From assembly GCF_020536995.1 (NCBI RefSeq), contig NC_068366.1, positions 69,565,297-69,629,296 on the forward strand: a DNA stretch of 64,000 nt, given 5' to 3'. The position numbers were made by a program, and so were the translations under genes. Below the pieces are notes generated by a model that ran no database searches, was not told the DNA's origin, and saw only the letters and a program-made list of their open reading frames with translations. How positions within the stretch are numbered: the stretch's first letter is position 1; every line of letters starts with the position of its first letter. The DNA is from Dreissena polymorpha (taxonomy: Eukaryota > Mollusca > Bivalvia > Myida > Dreissenidae). Positions 37,615-51,321 of this stretch are shown one piece after another.

Positions 37615-38300
37615 GTTTGTTTACTGACTGGTGTGCTACAGTGTAAGGGTGCTTGCTGCCCAGAGCCTGGGGATTGCATACATGTAAGGACGGATGAGTT
37701 GTCTGTACTGACATGTGATAATGAATGATCTGATTGCATAGACTTTGTGTGATCAAAGAAAGTAGAGTTAAAATGAAATACACCACAGTTTGTACATTGC
37801 CACGGTTCATTTGAGTGATCACAATGATACTGATATGTAAGTGAACTCATGCCCTGACATTCTGCATGAAACCATGTATTACAGTCTTCACAAAAGACTC
37901 CTCTATCTGGATGCCATTTAACTGCTAAATTGCAAGTGCCACATAAGTCTGAACTTACTGGACCTGGATTTGATTCTGTATTACTTCCTAATAGGATGAG
38001 TAGTACACATAAGTAGAATAAAGTGAGACGGTTCCTGCCAAAAAGTTGCCTCTTTTTTCTAGTGAGCAGACTTGAACACAGCCCGAAATACAACTTAAGA
38101 TTTGGATTTGGTTTATGATGGTTAATTAACTGGAAAACTTGGTTCAATAAAGCAACTGCATGCTTTGTCGGTATCTGTTTAGCAAAGTTTAACCAAAGAC
38201 TGTGACTGTGAGATGGGTCTGTCACTTCATGAATATTTTTCATGTAACTAGATGCAGGGTCTTGTAATATGAAGAGGGATAAGCAATAGCCCCAACACAC
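37539..38300 (-). CDS. LINE ORF1: 2A-like motif and PHD finger
   Basis: 253 residues. A hydrophobic run (92-104, LTLFYLCVLLILL) leads into 'GSNTESNPGP' (105-114), which resembles the 2A ribosome-skipping motif (D-V/I-E-x-N-P-G-P). A C4HC3 PHD finger follows: C120, C123, C137, C140, H145, C148, C169 and C172. The rest is Ser/His/Asn-rich and low in structure. PHD-bearing ORF1 proteins are known in CR1-group LINEs. If the 2A signal works, the N-terminal 113 residues would be released from the PHD protein; the canonical Asp is Asn here, so activity is doubtful. The true start may lie upstream of the first Met. Confidence 0.8.
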   Translation of the reverse strand: MCWGYCLSLFILQDPASSYMKNIHEVTDPSHSHSLWLNFAKQIPTKHAVALLNQVFQLINHHKPNPNLKLYFGLCSSLLTRKKRQLFGRNRLTLFYLCVLLILLGSNTESNPGPVSSDLCGTCNLAVKWHPDRGVFCEDCNTWFHAECQGMSSLTYQYHCDHSNEPWQCTNCGVFHFNSTFFDHTKSMQSDHSLSHVSTDNSSVLTCMQSPGSGQQAPLHCSTPVSKQTCITTNSQSLRHNKLPIQNHSMYNT

Positions 38301-38573
38301 ACAGAGTATATGCAGACATAATTGTCTTCAGGTATCGTACAAGTACGAAAATTTAGAGGTCGAAGAAAATTTTGAAGGTCGCGAAAATACGTGACAGAAG
38401 AACAAAGTGTGGGCCAAGATCTGTTATGGCAGTAAGAATGGAAAATACTGGCACACTCTGTGTAAGTTGCCTCAATACCTGATCTTACAAAGAGGTTTAG
38501 GGTTTCTCTGCTGAAAAGAATAGTTAGTAAGTGATTTTTTTTGTTTCTTAAAAGAAAGGTGAACCCCACGCAG

Positions 38574-39055
38574 GTTACACTCCACTATTCTTAGTTGAGA
38601 TCATATTTTGATTATATATTACACCATGCAATATAAACTCTTTATGCTGTGTGCTCATTTAAATTTATTCCGTACTGCATTCCGTAATGTTATTACATCA
38701 ATTACATTTGACGTAAAACTGAAAAACAATGTACAGAAAACTTGTAAAAAATGAATAAACACGGAAAGCCTTCATTCCATTATTTAAGAAAACTTTATAA
38801 AGGACAACCATAAAATATAACATTCCTAATCTCTTAGACAATAAAAAAATTGTGTTTGACTACTATAATGATTTTATCAAATGCATAAGTTGAAAAAACT
38901 ACAACAATAGTTTTGGAGTTTGGAATATGAGATGATAACAATCGCAAATGCACATATGCACACCCCTATTAACAATCCGTGCACATTTGAATGACACACG
39001 TTGAACAGTTTAGATGAACGCCTCCGGACAAGTGTCTGGTTATGGTCTGACTTAC
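38574..39055. other. AT-rich stretch, no gene seen
   Basis: Unique-looking sequence between the LINE 5' end and the tetranucleotide tract. Confidence 0.55.
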
Positions 39056-39059
39056 CGAC

Positions 39060-39648
<589 letters not shown>

Positions 39649-39659
39649 TGGTAAATCTA

Positions 39660-42130
39660 ATACAACGTATGTAGCGGGGGTATGATGTAAATTGCATTTC
39701 ATTATTTTAGCAAAAAGTGTACTCATACTACGCAAAAGTAAGTGAATGTTACTTAATTAAAATTTCGGTCGATGTATTAGGAGACTACCTTTATACTATA
39801 TTTTACTTCAGAATTTTGTAAAACAGCGTATTTAATGATGTGTATTTCGATTTCCAGGAATTAAATGTTGACGACAGATGAAACAATCCGAATATTCCGT
39901 AAAGATAATCGAAAGAGCTGTATAGAAACAAAAAGTCACGATGTCAATCCTGCTTAAAACTGCTGTTAATATTATGGAATTGCACACCCATATGAATCAC
40001 AGTTACCGCAGTGCTCCAGTGGACAGTTGTAAGGTCAGATCGGACCGGGTGAAACCATGACACTGTAGTTATCGCCAAATCGTGAACAGACCAAAGCTGG
40101 GTATGATGGCTCATAATCACGCATCACATCATATCGAAGACTAAAATATTGTGGAAGTACCAGAATCAGTTACGGGTAACCAATCATGGAATTCGTGGTG
40201 GATCGCAAAAACATGGCATCAATGGTCTCTTTCACTTGTGCTTTTCTGTATCGCATAAAATTTTATGCTTAATCATTTATTATTTATGTAGCAGATAAAC
40301 TCAAAACAACTTGTAATATTGAAGGTCGGTCCGCGGTCATCTGGCTTATCATCTTTCTTTAAGTGTACTTTATTCAAGAGTAAAATGATTTTCATACTCG
40401 AGATCAGTACAAAGGGTGCATTTCCTTTCTTCGAAGTATATTATTGCTAGTGGTTAATGTGATCGACATGTTTCATCTCTAAGTATATGTGCAGAGATTT
40501 TAAGACTTGAGAGGGCAAATGTGTAGTTAGACAGTTAAATAGTTACACAATTAAATGGGATTGGAATAGCAAAATCTGATTACAGTACATACATTGTAAA
40601 TCTACTTGACTCATTTAATTTGAATGCCCATCTTTGTATAAGACATCAGTAACTATGGTATTTTTAACATCAAACAATATATCATCATCCCCAACAACTT
40701 GGTATGACAACAGCTCATTAAACCCACACCTTGTAAGCTCATTCAAGATACATCCATGTTTTTCGGATTGAAATAAAACTACATGTGCATGATATCATTA
40801 ACAATTCAAACATGTTTTACCGTGTTGATGTTGAATATCTTTAGCCAATGCATGTTTAATACCTTTAGCCAATATCTAATAACCTTTAAACAATGACTAA
40901 CTCATAACAATTCTTTTTCCTGGTTTTTCCCGGATTACCAAATATAAAGTTATTCTGCATTTGTCTTCTAAATCCTAACAATTCTTTACAATATTTAAAT
41001 GTAGTCTGACAGTGTGTGAATTATTTTGAAGATCTCAAATATCTGGACCATGCCTTAAAACCGAGTGTTTTAGATTATCTGAATTTTCTAACTTGTGTTG
41101 TATCGCAACATTATACAGTTTTGATAAACACTGTACCACAAGATTTCTAGAGCGGAACATACGTAACGCTTTATTAGGCTTGGCATTCTTAAGGTCTATA
41201 TAAAAATACACTGTGATAATAATACCGTCAAATGCATTTAATTACGCACACCAGGTGTAAGCGTTAAGTATGTAGGTCAACATTTACATCAATATGTATA
41301 TTCCTTTGAGCTAATGACTTGAAGCTTAACAATTAATCATATATTCCATACTGGGTCGAATGCAAAATAAGAACATTTGTAGAAAACATTGTTTTTTTAG
41401 AGTGTCTTCTGTCAAAATTATCAAATATGCACTAAGCCAATGCAATCAAACAAATAAATTCGAGTATCGCTTTGAATATTTAATCAACTTAACCAGATTT
41501 GATGTATAATTTTGTATCATTAAAGCCTTAAGCTCATTGGGACATATGTCCACTGGACGTCGCACTGAACATAATTAAATTGTGTAGATTAGTAAAAGTT
41601 AGTAATCACCAGCCAGGAAGCTTAATAAAAATTAATAATATTTTTAAAGTAAATTAATAAATGGATTCTGCAGTCACGTTACTTTGTCACGCTATGAACA
41701 AAGAGCACGGCGGTGGATTCAAAAAGTCCACTTAACGTTACAATCTTCCCATGCAAGGACATCATTATCATAGATCAAATCATTGTCTCTCATCGTCCGA
41801 CACAATATTTCGTTGTCACACAGAAGCATTCTCCCGGTTTGGGTCCTAAAGTTGTCGGACTGATGTACTGTTTTTCTCCCATGTACTACATTTGATCGAT
41901 TAGCTTACTGTTTCTTTGTTAGCCTGGCATTAATACTCATGGATCGTTCGGGGTACGGATATAGATTCATTTTTAACGTTTTGTTTGTTGTTTCTAATGA
42001 GCTGGCCGGATTTTCATTTAGTCCAGTTGGCATGGGTTGCGGCACGCTGGCGTCAGGTGGATTGAATTTACCAAGACAGCAGAAAAATAATAAATTGTTA
42101 AACTAATACACGGAACCAAAATAAGAAGCT
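39660..42130. other. AT-rich stretch, no gene seen
   Basis: About 2.5 kb with only short stop-dense frames. No repeat family was recognised. Confidence 0.6.
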
Positions 42131-42235
42131 AGTATGAGGCCAAATGTTTTGAAATTCCCCCTCCCCGGTCATTCGTCGCAAAGATATACGGTGGAATTCT
42201 GTGACATAAAAATTACCCAATACGCAAGCGGTAGC

Positions 42236-44285
42236 CTGTCTTCCTCGGTAAAGATTGTTGATACCCTGCCTTCCTTGGTAAAGATTGCTAATTCCCCTGC
42301 TTCCTCGGCTAATATTGCTGATACCCTGCCTCCCTCGGTAAAGATTGCTGATACCGTGCCTTTCTCGGTAAAGATTGCTGATAACCTACCTTCCCCGGTA
42401 AAGATTGTTGATACCCTGCCTTCCTCGGTAAAGATTGCTGATACACTGCCTTCCCCGGTAAAGATTGCTTATACCCTGCCTTCCTCGGTAAAGATTGCTG
42501 ATACCCTACCTTCCTCGGTTGAGATTGCTGATACCCTGACTCCCTCGGTAAAGATTGCTGAAACTCTGCCTTCCTCGGTAAATATTGCTGATACCCTGCC
42601 TTCCTCGGTTAAGATTGTTGATACCCTGCCTTCCTCTGTAAAGATTGCTGATAACCTGCCTTCCTCGGTTAATATTGCTGATACCCTGCCTACCTCGGTT
42701 AAGATTGTTGATACCCTGCCTTCCTCGGTAAAGATTGCTGATACCCTGCCATCCTCGGTTAAGATTGCTGATACCCTGCCTTCCTCGGTTGAGATTGTTG
42801 ATACTCTGCCTTCCTCGGTAAAGATTGCTGATACCCTGCCTCCTTCGGTAAAGATTGCTGATACTCTGCCTTCCTCGGTAAAGATTGCTGATACCCTGCC
42901 TTCCACAGTTAAGATTGCTGATACTCTGCTTTCCTCGGCAAAGATTGATGATACCCTGCCTTCCTCGGCTAATATTGCTGATACCGTGCCTTCCTCGGTT
43001 AAATTGCTGATACACTGCCTTCCTCGGTTAAGATTGCTGAAACCCTACCTTCCTCGGTTAAGATTGCTGATACCCTGCCTCCCTGGTAAAGATTGCTGAT
43101 ACCCTACGTTTCTCAGTAAAGATTGCTGCTACCCTACGTTCCTCGGTAAAGATTGCTGATATCCTGCCTTCCTCGGTTAAGATTGCTGATACCATGCCTC
43201 CCTCGGTAAACATTGCTGATACTCTGCCTTCCTCGGTAAAGATTGCGGATACCCTACGTTCCTCGTAAAGATTGCTGATACCCTGCCTTCCTCGGTAAAG
43301 ATTGCTGATACCCTACCTTCCTCGGTTGAGATTGCTGATACCCTGACTCCCTCGGTAAAGATTGCTGAAACTCTGCCTTCCTCGGTAAATATTGCTGATA
43401 CCCTGCCTTCCTCGGTTAAGATTGTTGATACCCTGCCTTCCTCTGTAAAGATTGCTGATACCCTGCCTTCCTCGGTTAATATTGCGGATACCATGCCTAC
43501 CTCGGTTAAGATTGTTGATACCCTGCCTTCCTCGGTAAAGATTGCTGATACCCTGCCATCCTCGGTTAAGATTGCTGATACCCTGCCTTCCTCGGTTGAG
43601 ATTGTTGATACTCTGCCTTCCTCTGTAAAGATTGCTGATACCCTGCCTCCTTCGGTAAAGATTACTGATACTCTGCCTTCCTCGGTAAAGATTGCTGATA
43701 CCCTGCCTTCCACGGTTAAGATTGCTGATACTCTGCCTTCCTCGGCAAAGATTGCTGATACCCTGCCTTCCTCGGCTAATATTGCTGATACCGTGCCTTC
43801 CTCGGTTAAATTGCTGATACACTGCCTTCCTCGGTTAAGATTGCTGAAACCCTACCTTCCTCGGTTAAGATTGCTGATTCCCTGCCTCCCTGGTAAAGAT
43901 TGCTGATACCCTACGTTTCTCAGTAAAGATTGCTGCTACCCTACGTTCCTCGGTAAAGATTGCTGATACCCTGCCTTCCTCGGTTAAGATTGCTGATACC
44001 ATGCCTCCCTCGGTAAACATTGCTGATACTCTGCCTTCCTCGGTAAAGATTGCTGATACCCTACGTTCCTCGGTAAAGATTGCTGATACCCTGCCTTCCT
44101 CGGTAAAGATTGCTGATACCCTACCTTCCTCGGTTTAGATTGCTGATACCCTACGTTCCTCGGTAAAGAATGCTGATACCCTGCCTCCATCGGTAAAGAT
44201 TGCTGATACTCTGCCTTCCTCGGTAAAGATTGCTGATACCCTGCCTTCCTTTGTAAAGATTGCTGAAACCCTGCCTCCTTCGGTG
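42236..44285. repeat. 30-bp minisatellite with 807-bp higher-order period
   Basis: The unit is close to 'ctgccttcctcggtaaagat' plus 'tgctgatacc'. Individual variants recur exactly 807 bases apart ('gagattgctg' at 42521 and 43328; a shortened unit 'aaattgctga' at 43001 and 43808), so blocks of about 27 units were duplicated together, with a further partial block to 44285. A unit of 30 keeps frame, so one plus-strand frame (42134-43099) reads as ten-residue repeats of the 'LPSSVKIADT' type and two minus-strand frames stay open too. No start context, signal or flanking exon supports a gene. Confidence 0.95.
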
Positions 44286-44459
44286 AAAATTAATATATGC
44301 TTTTCCCGTTTTTTATCTACATTGCGTTTTTTTGCATACTAAACAATTAACATTTATATAGTGTGAATACAATTTATATATGTTTTTCCTTGTCTTATGT
44401 TTCAATTTATTTTTAAATACATGTTAATTCAAATTTAGCAATAAGTCGTGCTTTATTTT

Positions 44460-45240
44460 CAAAGTTAGCTTGTTGACTGCAATGTCAGTCAATAGAATAA
44501 AATTAAAAAACGATAAACACGATTTGTTAGAGTATTGCACGAAGTGGAATATAACGGTCAATGTCGACAATATTTTTTTTATAAAGGCTATTTCAAGAAT
44601 GGACATAGTTGGATGTTTAACAATAATCCAAATGCAATCGTGTACAATGTTTATTATTTAAGAATAGTTATCAATACATTATAAGACAAAGCGCTTAAGG
44701 CGTTGCACGCAGTATTTACTGTTACGAAATATTTTAATGAACTTGTTAAAACAATGTTTAATCTGTTTGATGCCCATGTAGTCTTGATTCTAAATTTTGG
44801 AAGCGAGGTGTGGGGAGTTATTAAAGCTGAAAATATTGAGCGAGTCTAACGCAAATACTGTAAATTGCTTTTAAATGTAAACGCTTCTACAAGTTCAAAT
44901 GCTTTGTATGCCGAAGTAGGTAGATACCGTATCCCGGTCGTATGCAAATATATGTCGATATTTATAAAGTTTACAGGGTCAAAGTTTACAGTGTTGAACG
45001 ATGATTTAGGGGATTTCGTTCTGACAATATAACGACATTTTGTACAAGGCTTACTAAAACATTCGTTTTCGTTGTGGAGCGCAGTACACCGATCTCCTTT
45101 GCGAATTAAAATCCTAAACTTAACTACTAATCTACATGTTCTTTCATTTCTTGGAATGTGTTGGTGCCCACATAGAACATGAGAACACATTATCAATTTA
45201 GGTATTATGTTTCTAAATTTAAATTAAGTCTAAATAAATG
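44460..45240 (+). mobile_element. LINE 3' fragment
   Basis: 'LLEYCTKWNITVNVD' (near 44527), 'ALKALHAVF' (near 44692), 'ILNFGSEVWGVIKAENIERV' (near 44788) and 'LYAEVGRYRIPV' (near 44905) match the palm-to-thumb end of a LINE reverse transcriptase in several frames broken by stops. A stretch near 45120-45200 also resembles the fragment at 29325-29445. Confidence 0.6.
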
Positions 45241-45244
45241 GATC

Positions 45245-46786
45245 TTTTAAAAAATGGGTTTTAATTTCTTGTACAAAAATAGTGACGAAGAGTCATTTAC
45301 ATCAAATCTCCATTTTTCAATAATCAAATCTTGTAATATTTTGCGGAACATTACAATAAATCTGTTAACATTAACATATTCTGGATATAACCAAACGTCA
45401 TTAAAACCCGATTCTTACAAAAGTTTCCGAACGTTTGATGCCCATGACTTGGTGAGGGTTATCACATGCTTCAAATACAGTTAGGCGATTTTAGTTATCA
45501 AATTACTCGACGGTGATGAAAGTAAACAACAGATTTGTTGACGGTTTTCTTTCATTAAAAAAAATTAAATCTGACGTCTACAGTCTTGAATATTGACAGC
45601 ACAAATACCATAGAGCCAAGAGAAAGAGAGAGAGAGAGTATTTATTTAAAAGAAAGATAGATACAAAGGGGCTTATTGAGGGCAAATACACGTAACTTCT
45701 TTACGAAAGTAAAGTGTAAGTCAGCACTTGAGCAGACATGTTATGGGCTTTGTTTTCCTCTACAAAAATCACGCAAGGTTTCTTGGTATCTCCTGAATAT
45801 CCTCCTCACTATGCATATCCTGACAGGACTGCGATGATGCGCAGGCTTGGCTGGAGCTACGCAGGTTACATATTGCATAAGACCCATTTTTGCCTGACGC
45901 GGGTCTTTAAAAATCTCATTGCGTATTGTAAATTAAACATCAAACCACGATGCCACACATGTGTGGCTAGTTAATTAAACGATTTCCTCTTTATCATGGA
46001 CACTTTACTATTTCAGTTGTTTTGTGTTACAATACTAGACAAATGACATTTACTTATATGTTTTCATTCTTTTCTTTCCCTAAAATTCGCTGTATTTGAT
46101 ATCTTGAAAGCAACAATTTGTTATCAACATACGGCATTAATTGATTGTACATTCCGTCTTTCCCTGACGATTTACTGACCCAGCACTGACCCTAAAAGTC
46201 ATGGCAATCGGGGATGGAACTTACCGGTATTGCGTTATTGTAACTTTGCAAACATGTGTTTCATAAAAACTTGCAGAGAGTTGTTTGCATTTCTCTCTCT
46301 CTCTATATATATATAGAATAACAGATTTTATACATATATTAAAGAAACCGGACTTGTGAAATAACTGTTGTATATACAAATGAACTGTTTACCGCTATAC
46401 GATCAACATAGATATTTATTTCTGATATTTGAAACCAGATGAACTGAAGATAATATTATATATATTATTAATACACGTTTACTTGAAAGGAACGTCTTTG
46501 TTCATTTATTATCCCGTTTCAAGAGTTATGAAGATCCTGAGTACAAAGAAACGTTAAGTCGTAGGGTTACAAAGGTCATCTAAGGTGAAAAGCTTGTTTA
46601 AACAGCTTTGCTGATAAAAGAAACGTTATCGGGTGCTTTTTATGCGATAACTTTGAAACTAGATAGGTGTTTTCACCAGTGTCGACGGGAGACATGTCAA
46701 GTTGCTGGCTATCAATAGCTCAATTTAAAGGTCATCGACTATCTTCCTATGGAGACATGATGTTTAAAAGCCAATACCCACTCTTT
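45245..46786. other. AT-rich stretch, no gene seen
   Basis: A short (GA)n tract lies at about 45620-45640 and (CT)n/(TA)n at about 46294-46315. Open frames of about 60-80 codons show no recognisable domain. Confidence 0.55.
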
Positions 46787-46790
46787 TTAA

Positions 46791-47278
46791 AGTGGCCTTT
46801 TCACAGATTTTGGCATATTTTGAAGTTTGTCATTAAATGCTTTATATTGATAAATGTAAACATTGGATCTTAAAAGCTCCTGTAAAAAAATCAAGAATAA
46901 AATTAAAAAAAAGGAAAAAAAGAAGCCGGTACCAGGGCTCGAACCAGTGACCCCCGGAGTCCTGGAGTTAGTCTGAAGTAAAAATGCATTATCCCTCTCG
47001 GCTATTCCATCGTGTATACACAGATTAAGTATTGTATACCTTATATAAGCAATCTTCGTAGTTTCGTAAATTTAAACAACAACAACAGCAGAACTCACCA
47101 AATTATTTATAGTTTTTAGGTTTTCAAATCGTCAAACGATACATATAATGGCTATATTGGACTATGGTAAATGTTCAGTAATAATGTTTTCTCACAAATA
47201 TCATAACAAAAACGAAAATTTGCGAATCTGAGACAACTTTTTCAATTTTGTCAATTTACCAAACCGTGAAAAAATCCC
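46791..47278 (-). mobile_element. TTAA-flanked MITE with internal tRNA-like module, copy C
   Basis: TTAA at 46787-46790 and 47279-47282. The ends are inverted: AGTGGCCTTTTCACAG and (complement) GGGATTTTTTCACGG. The tRNA-like module on the minus strand (about 47015-46925) holds TAGCCGAGAGGGATAATG and GGTTCGAGCCC and resembles tRNA-Leu/Ser with a long extra arm. A (TA)n tract begins directly at its right end. Confidence 0.8.
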
Positions 47279-47282
47279 TTAA

Positions 47283-47420
<138 letters not shown>

Positions 47421-47864
47421 GTTTGTTTGAGTATGTCAAAATAATTTAGTATATTAGTTAACGCATATAATTGCTTTTCAAATTAAAAAGACACTTCCCC
47501 TGGGACACGACTAGCAGTGGCGAGAATTGTAATGCATAGCTATAATCATGAGCTGAACCCATAATTGGACTTTAGTGCTAACACATTTTCGTATTTTAGT
47601 AGGCGTGAAATCGAGCAAATAATGTTTTCTTCAATATAACATTGTTGCTAAATAACTATCTGCTTTAAAAGAAGAAATGTTTTATGTTGAGTACATACTT
47701 GCATTTAGGGGGAATGGCCGTTCACATGCCCCTTTAAGGTGTTATATGTATCACAATTTCTGAAAATGTCAAATGCTTAATTTTGAATTAGTTGGTAGAG
47801 TAAACATTGCTCCTCTACAGATGACCTTGGTGTTTGCAACGTGTTTGTTGTCGGTTATCTCGGT

Positions 47865-48075
47865 AGCCATGGTCCTTGCTCAGATGGCGCAGATGTCGGT
47901 TCAGCTTGTCCTTAATAAGCCTATGCAGTGCGCTCAGGCTAATCAGGGATGACACTTTTGGCTGTACTTGATTTTCTTCAAGTAGAGACCTCCTTCAATC
48001 TAAAAAATCTATGAACTCTGATTGTCATCTGTGACATGCATTAAGGCCCGTTTCCCAGACCGAGGCTCACATAGT
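47865..48075. mobile_element. Fold-back repeat ('gctaatcagggacgaca' family) copy
   Basis: 'aataagcctatgcagtgcgc', 'aggctaatcagggatgacac' and 'atgcattaaggcccgtttcc' follow the family order. The inner dyad is weak in this copy. Confidence 0.65.
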
Positions 48076-50263
48076 TATGTTGTATAAAGGCGGCTACGTG
48101 GTGGCGCGGTTGATAGACGAGGGAGATACTAAGCCAACTACACCGATTGGCTTTCCTGTTTGTCGCAACTTCGAATTTCAAGTGAGTGTGTTAAAAGAAA
48201 AAAAACATCAATTGAACTCTGTTGCAGTTATGTTAATTCAATTTTGACAAAAGTTTAAGTTTGTGAATATATAATTTAAAAATAATAGAAACGTAATAAG
48301 TTGCTTATTCTAATGGGAAGCTGTATTCTGGAAACATTATCTCTTGTATTATTAAAACATAATTTCTAACTCGTTTCTGTAGTGTTAATGGCAGTACCTA
48401 TCTCACAATCTGCTCTTATGAAAGTATATATTGGAATTAAAGATTTTTTATGCATTGTAGGATTTCCAACAACTAGAATTGCATCTAGGTTAAGATATGG
48501 GACCGAAAGCATCATTCTACTTTGCCTTGTGTCTTTTTGGGGCACAATGCTTTAAGACGACATTCATAGCATCCGGAAATATTTAATACATTGTATTTCA
48601 CTTTTAGATAAAATCATGTATATTTGGAGCACCAAGCTTTGTTTAAGGAATTATTTTTAAGTTGTTAATTGATTGATTATGATCTATAATGGTGTTGTTA
48701 GTTTACTTAATGGTAATCGAACATCATGAATGCATGTTAAACCTAAAGAAAATACTTGTTTGTTCGTTCCTGTACGACAAAATGCACCCACTTAAAGAGT
48801 CGAAATGACGAATACAATCCATCTTGGGTTTTTAGTTGTTTAGATTGGGTAATTTTAACTTGTTATGATACGCAAGATTGCACATTACCGGCGGGACAAT
48901 TTAAGAGGTGTGCAAGATTGGCATTGATTATAATGTTAATGGTTACGCAAACATGACTGAATGTAAGCTGGGTCGAACAAGCAATTCTTGTACTTAAACA
49001 ATGACTTGTGTATAAACTGTTAAATAGGTCAACGGATGTACATTCTGTATTGTATTGTACTAAATTGTGAGATACATATAAGGATGAATTCGGCATAAAC
49101 ATACAAGATATGCATTGACTCTATTGCATTCTTGATGACTTTTGCGTGGCGTTACCAGGAAATATCACAATTAATTTTGATATTGCTTCGCAAGGTTCGA
49201 TTCAGTTTATTTATCTATTTTTGATATTTTAAAATCTGACCGCTAATATTTTGATCAAAAAATAATTTTTCATGAATAGTGTAGTATAAACTGAAACATA
49301 CGTTTATAAGTTATTAAATGAACACGTATTTGGTGAAACGTTCAAATCAGATTTTATAAAAACACAAAACAAAACAATTTTTTAATAATTTCATGCTTAA
49401 ATTATGCATCCGCCATGTTTTAAATGTTTTATAAATAATATAATTAATGGATAGGATAATAAAGTCAAATAGTTCAAACGCAAATAAGAAACTATTAAAA
49501 TGTTTCTAGACGAGATAATGTCTTTCGAAGGTACTTTTCTACCAAAAGTAAATATAATCAAGAAGAAAACGTGTGATACAACCTCTCACTGTCGGGTCAC
49601 CAATTGATTTCATGGACCTTTCTACGCTTAAACAAACAGTGATTTTGCAACGATAAATAAATCCTTAAGCTCATATTATAAACCGCACCTATTTATAAGA
49701 TCTACGGTATTCAAATATGTGTTCAGAATAAGTTATTAATACTTCTATTTATGCCTCCGGTAATTCTTTCCGTACGCAGACGAGCGGCGCATCAAAGAAA
49801 CACAGGTTCCACAATTTTTCAGCGAAGATATATGACTTTAACAAGATATTAATGTTTTTATTATATCATTGCATTTCAATTTTCCTTACATTACGATGCC
49901 TGATATATTGTTGAAACCATATCAAAAGGATCTGTTATATCATTCAATGTTTGGAGGTACGTCATATTACTCGGAGTTTACTATAAAGTCACAGTTTTCG
50001 GTACAATAGAAACAGATTCAACAGCACTGACAATTCGATATCAAAATGTCATATATATTGAACATTAGAAGCAACAAATACAGCAAACAACCCATTTTAA
50101 CCCCTATTAAACAAATATAAAACGCAAGTGCTCATAACGTCAATATTACCACGTCAAACGTATAAAATCATATTCATTACCGCGAAAAATGCAGCTTCGT
50201 AGCGCTTACAATTTATTGCTTCTTTTGAAATTGGGACGTAGAGATATGATAAACAGAAAACAT

Positions 50264-50355
50264 GTTTCTGCCTGATCGTTTTGTTTTATATCCTGCCCAA
50301 CACGAATGTTATTCTAATCATCGCCTGATATGCTACAAAACGATCAGGCTGAAAC
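50264..50355. repeat. Inverted repeat, 21-base arms
   Basis: 'gcctgatcgttttgt' (50270-50284) and 'acaaaacgatcaggc' (50335-50349) are perfect complements, and the match extends outward by six more bases with one mismatch. The loop is 50 bases. Confidence 0.7.
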
Positions 50356-51252
50356 CAGTTATTCTCTATAGGAAAAGTTCATGTTGCATGTTATTTTTGT
50401 CTTATTCGGCAATAAAGTCTTGTCATATGTGTGTTTCCACGGCTGTTTGTAGTTTTCAAGAGCGCTACTTCTTACAGCCGGCAGATCGAGACATTGCAAC
50501 ATACTAGACGAATACATAGTTGCATAGACATGTCGACGTTATTTCCCCTTTAATATCGACATGTGTTTAAACAAGACGCATTCACTCCTTTGAGAAGTTA
50601 TCTATAAAGTCACAGTGATAAATTGGTAAACATATATGCAATACCACAAATATGTTTTTCGATTGACACAGAAACATTAGAAATATACGCCAGAAATCAT
50701 CTACTGTAACCATCTAACACATAGTTTTTTAAGATCATTGTGATAGTTTTAATTGTCATATCACCATTTTGTTTGTTAACCTGTGATTCCACATTAACCG
50801 TCAATATGCTTCATAACAAATTTATGTTGTAGGAATGCTTAAATTGAATAAAAGAAATGTATGACGTGTAATTTTGAAATACTTTTGAATAATGAGGATA
50901 CGTGAAGTTGACGTCCCTGCCTTTCTTCAATGCGCCCGTCAGTTTGCACGATGAGATTCGAAATAATTTCTGTTATTTATAAAGGATTTTCACATTAATG
51001 AAATCCGGGTAGATGAAAATCTGGTGTCAAATTTTGAAACATTAGAAAAAGTGGCTAATGTCGGCTCGCAAACAATGTATGCGTATTTATATTATTTCGT
51101 AGAAAGCATACGTGGTGTACGGTTAATAGTACAGTAACAAGTTAAAATACATGCACACAATCAATATTGATATATATTATTATAAATATTTAAATGCTTT
51201 ACCAGTTGTGCATGTTTATGAGCGTAAACATTATTTTTAATTGTTAACAGAC

Positions 51253-51254
<2 letters not shown>

Positions 51255-51318
<64 letters not shown>
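51255..51318. repeat. (TA)n microsatellite
   Basis: About 64 bases of uninterrupted TA. Confidence 0.95.

Positions 51319-51321
<3 letters not shown>

Larger units (their letters stand above)
34484..38573 (-). mobile_element. Nearly full-length CR1-like LINE
   Basis: A minus-strand element of about 4.1 kb. Its 3' end is a short (GAA)n tail (34484-34512 as TTC on the plus strand), the 5' part is a leader to about 38570, and the reading frames in order are a PHD-finger protein, an endonuclease and a reverse transcriptase. The RT has all main motifs and only one obvious frame break separates EN from RT, so the copy is young compared with the other LINE remains here. The CR1/Jockey-group assignment rests on RT wording (FADD, GVPQGSVLGP) and the PHD-bearing ORF1. 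Target-site duplications were not resolved. Confidence 0.88.

Noticed and set aside
42134-43099. 321-codon frame encoding ten-residue repeats, considered as a secreted repeat protein
   Set aside because: No signal peptide, exon borders or flanking coding sequence; the opposite strand is equally open, so the 30-base unit explains it.
42236-44285. Regular short repeats considered as a CRISPR array
   Set aside because: Units abut without unique spacers and the context is eukaryotic; it is a minisatellite.
44846-45196. 116-codon minus-strand frame with several Cys residues
   Set aside because: Mostly antisense to the LINE RT fragment; only the 'GHQHIPRNERTC' end may be a separate LINE trace.
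45738-45974. Frame with 'ITQGFLVSPEYPPHYAYPD', briefly resembling a CUB domain start
   Set aside because: Too short, no cysteine spacing of a CUB domain, no splice support.
48085-48185. GC-richer stretch 'ggcggctacgtggtggcgcg' considered as a tRNA or SINE
   Set aside because: No pairing acceptor stem and only a poor B-box match ('acttcgaatttca').
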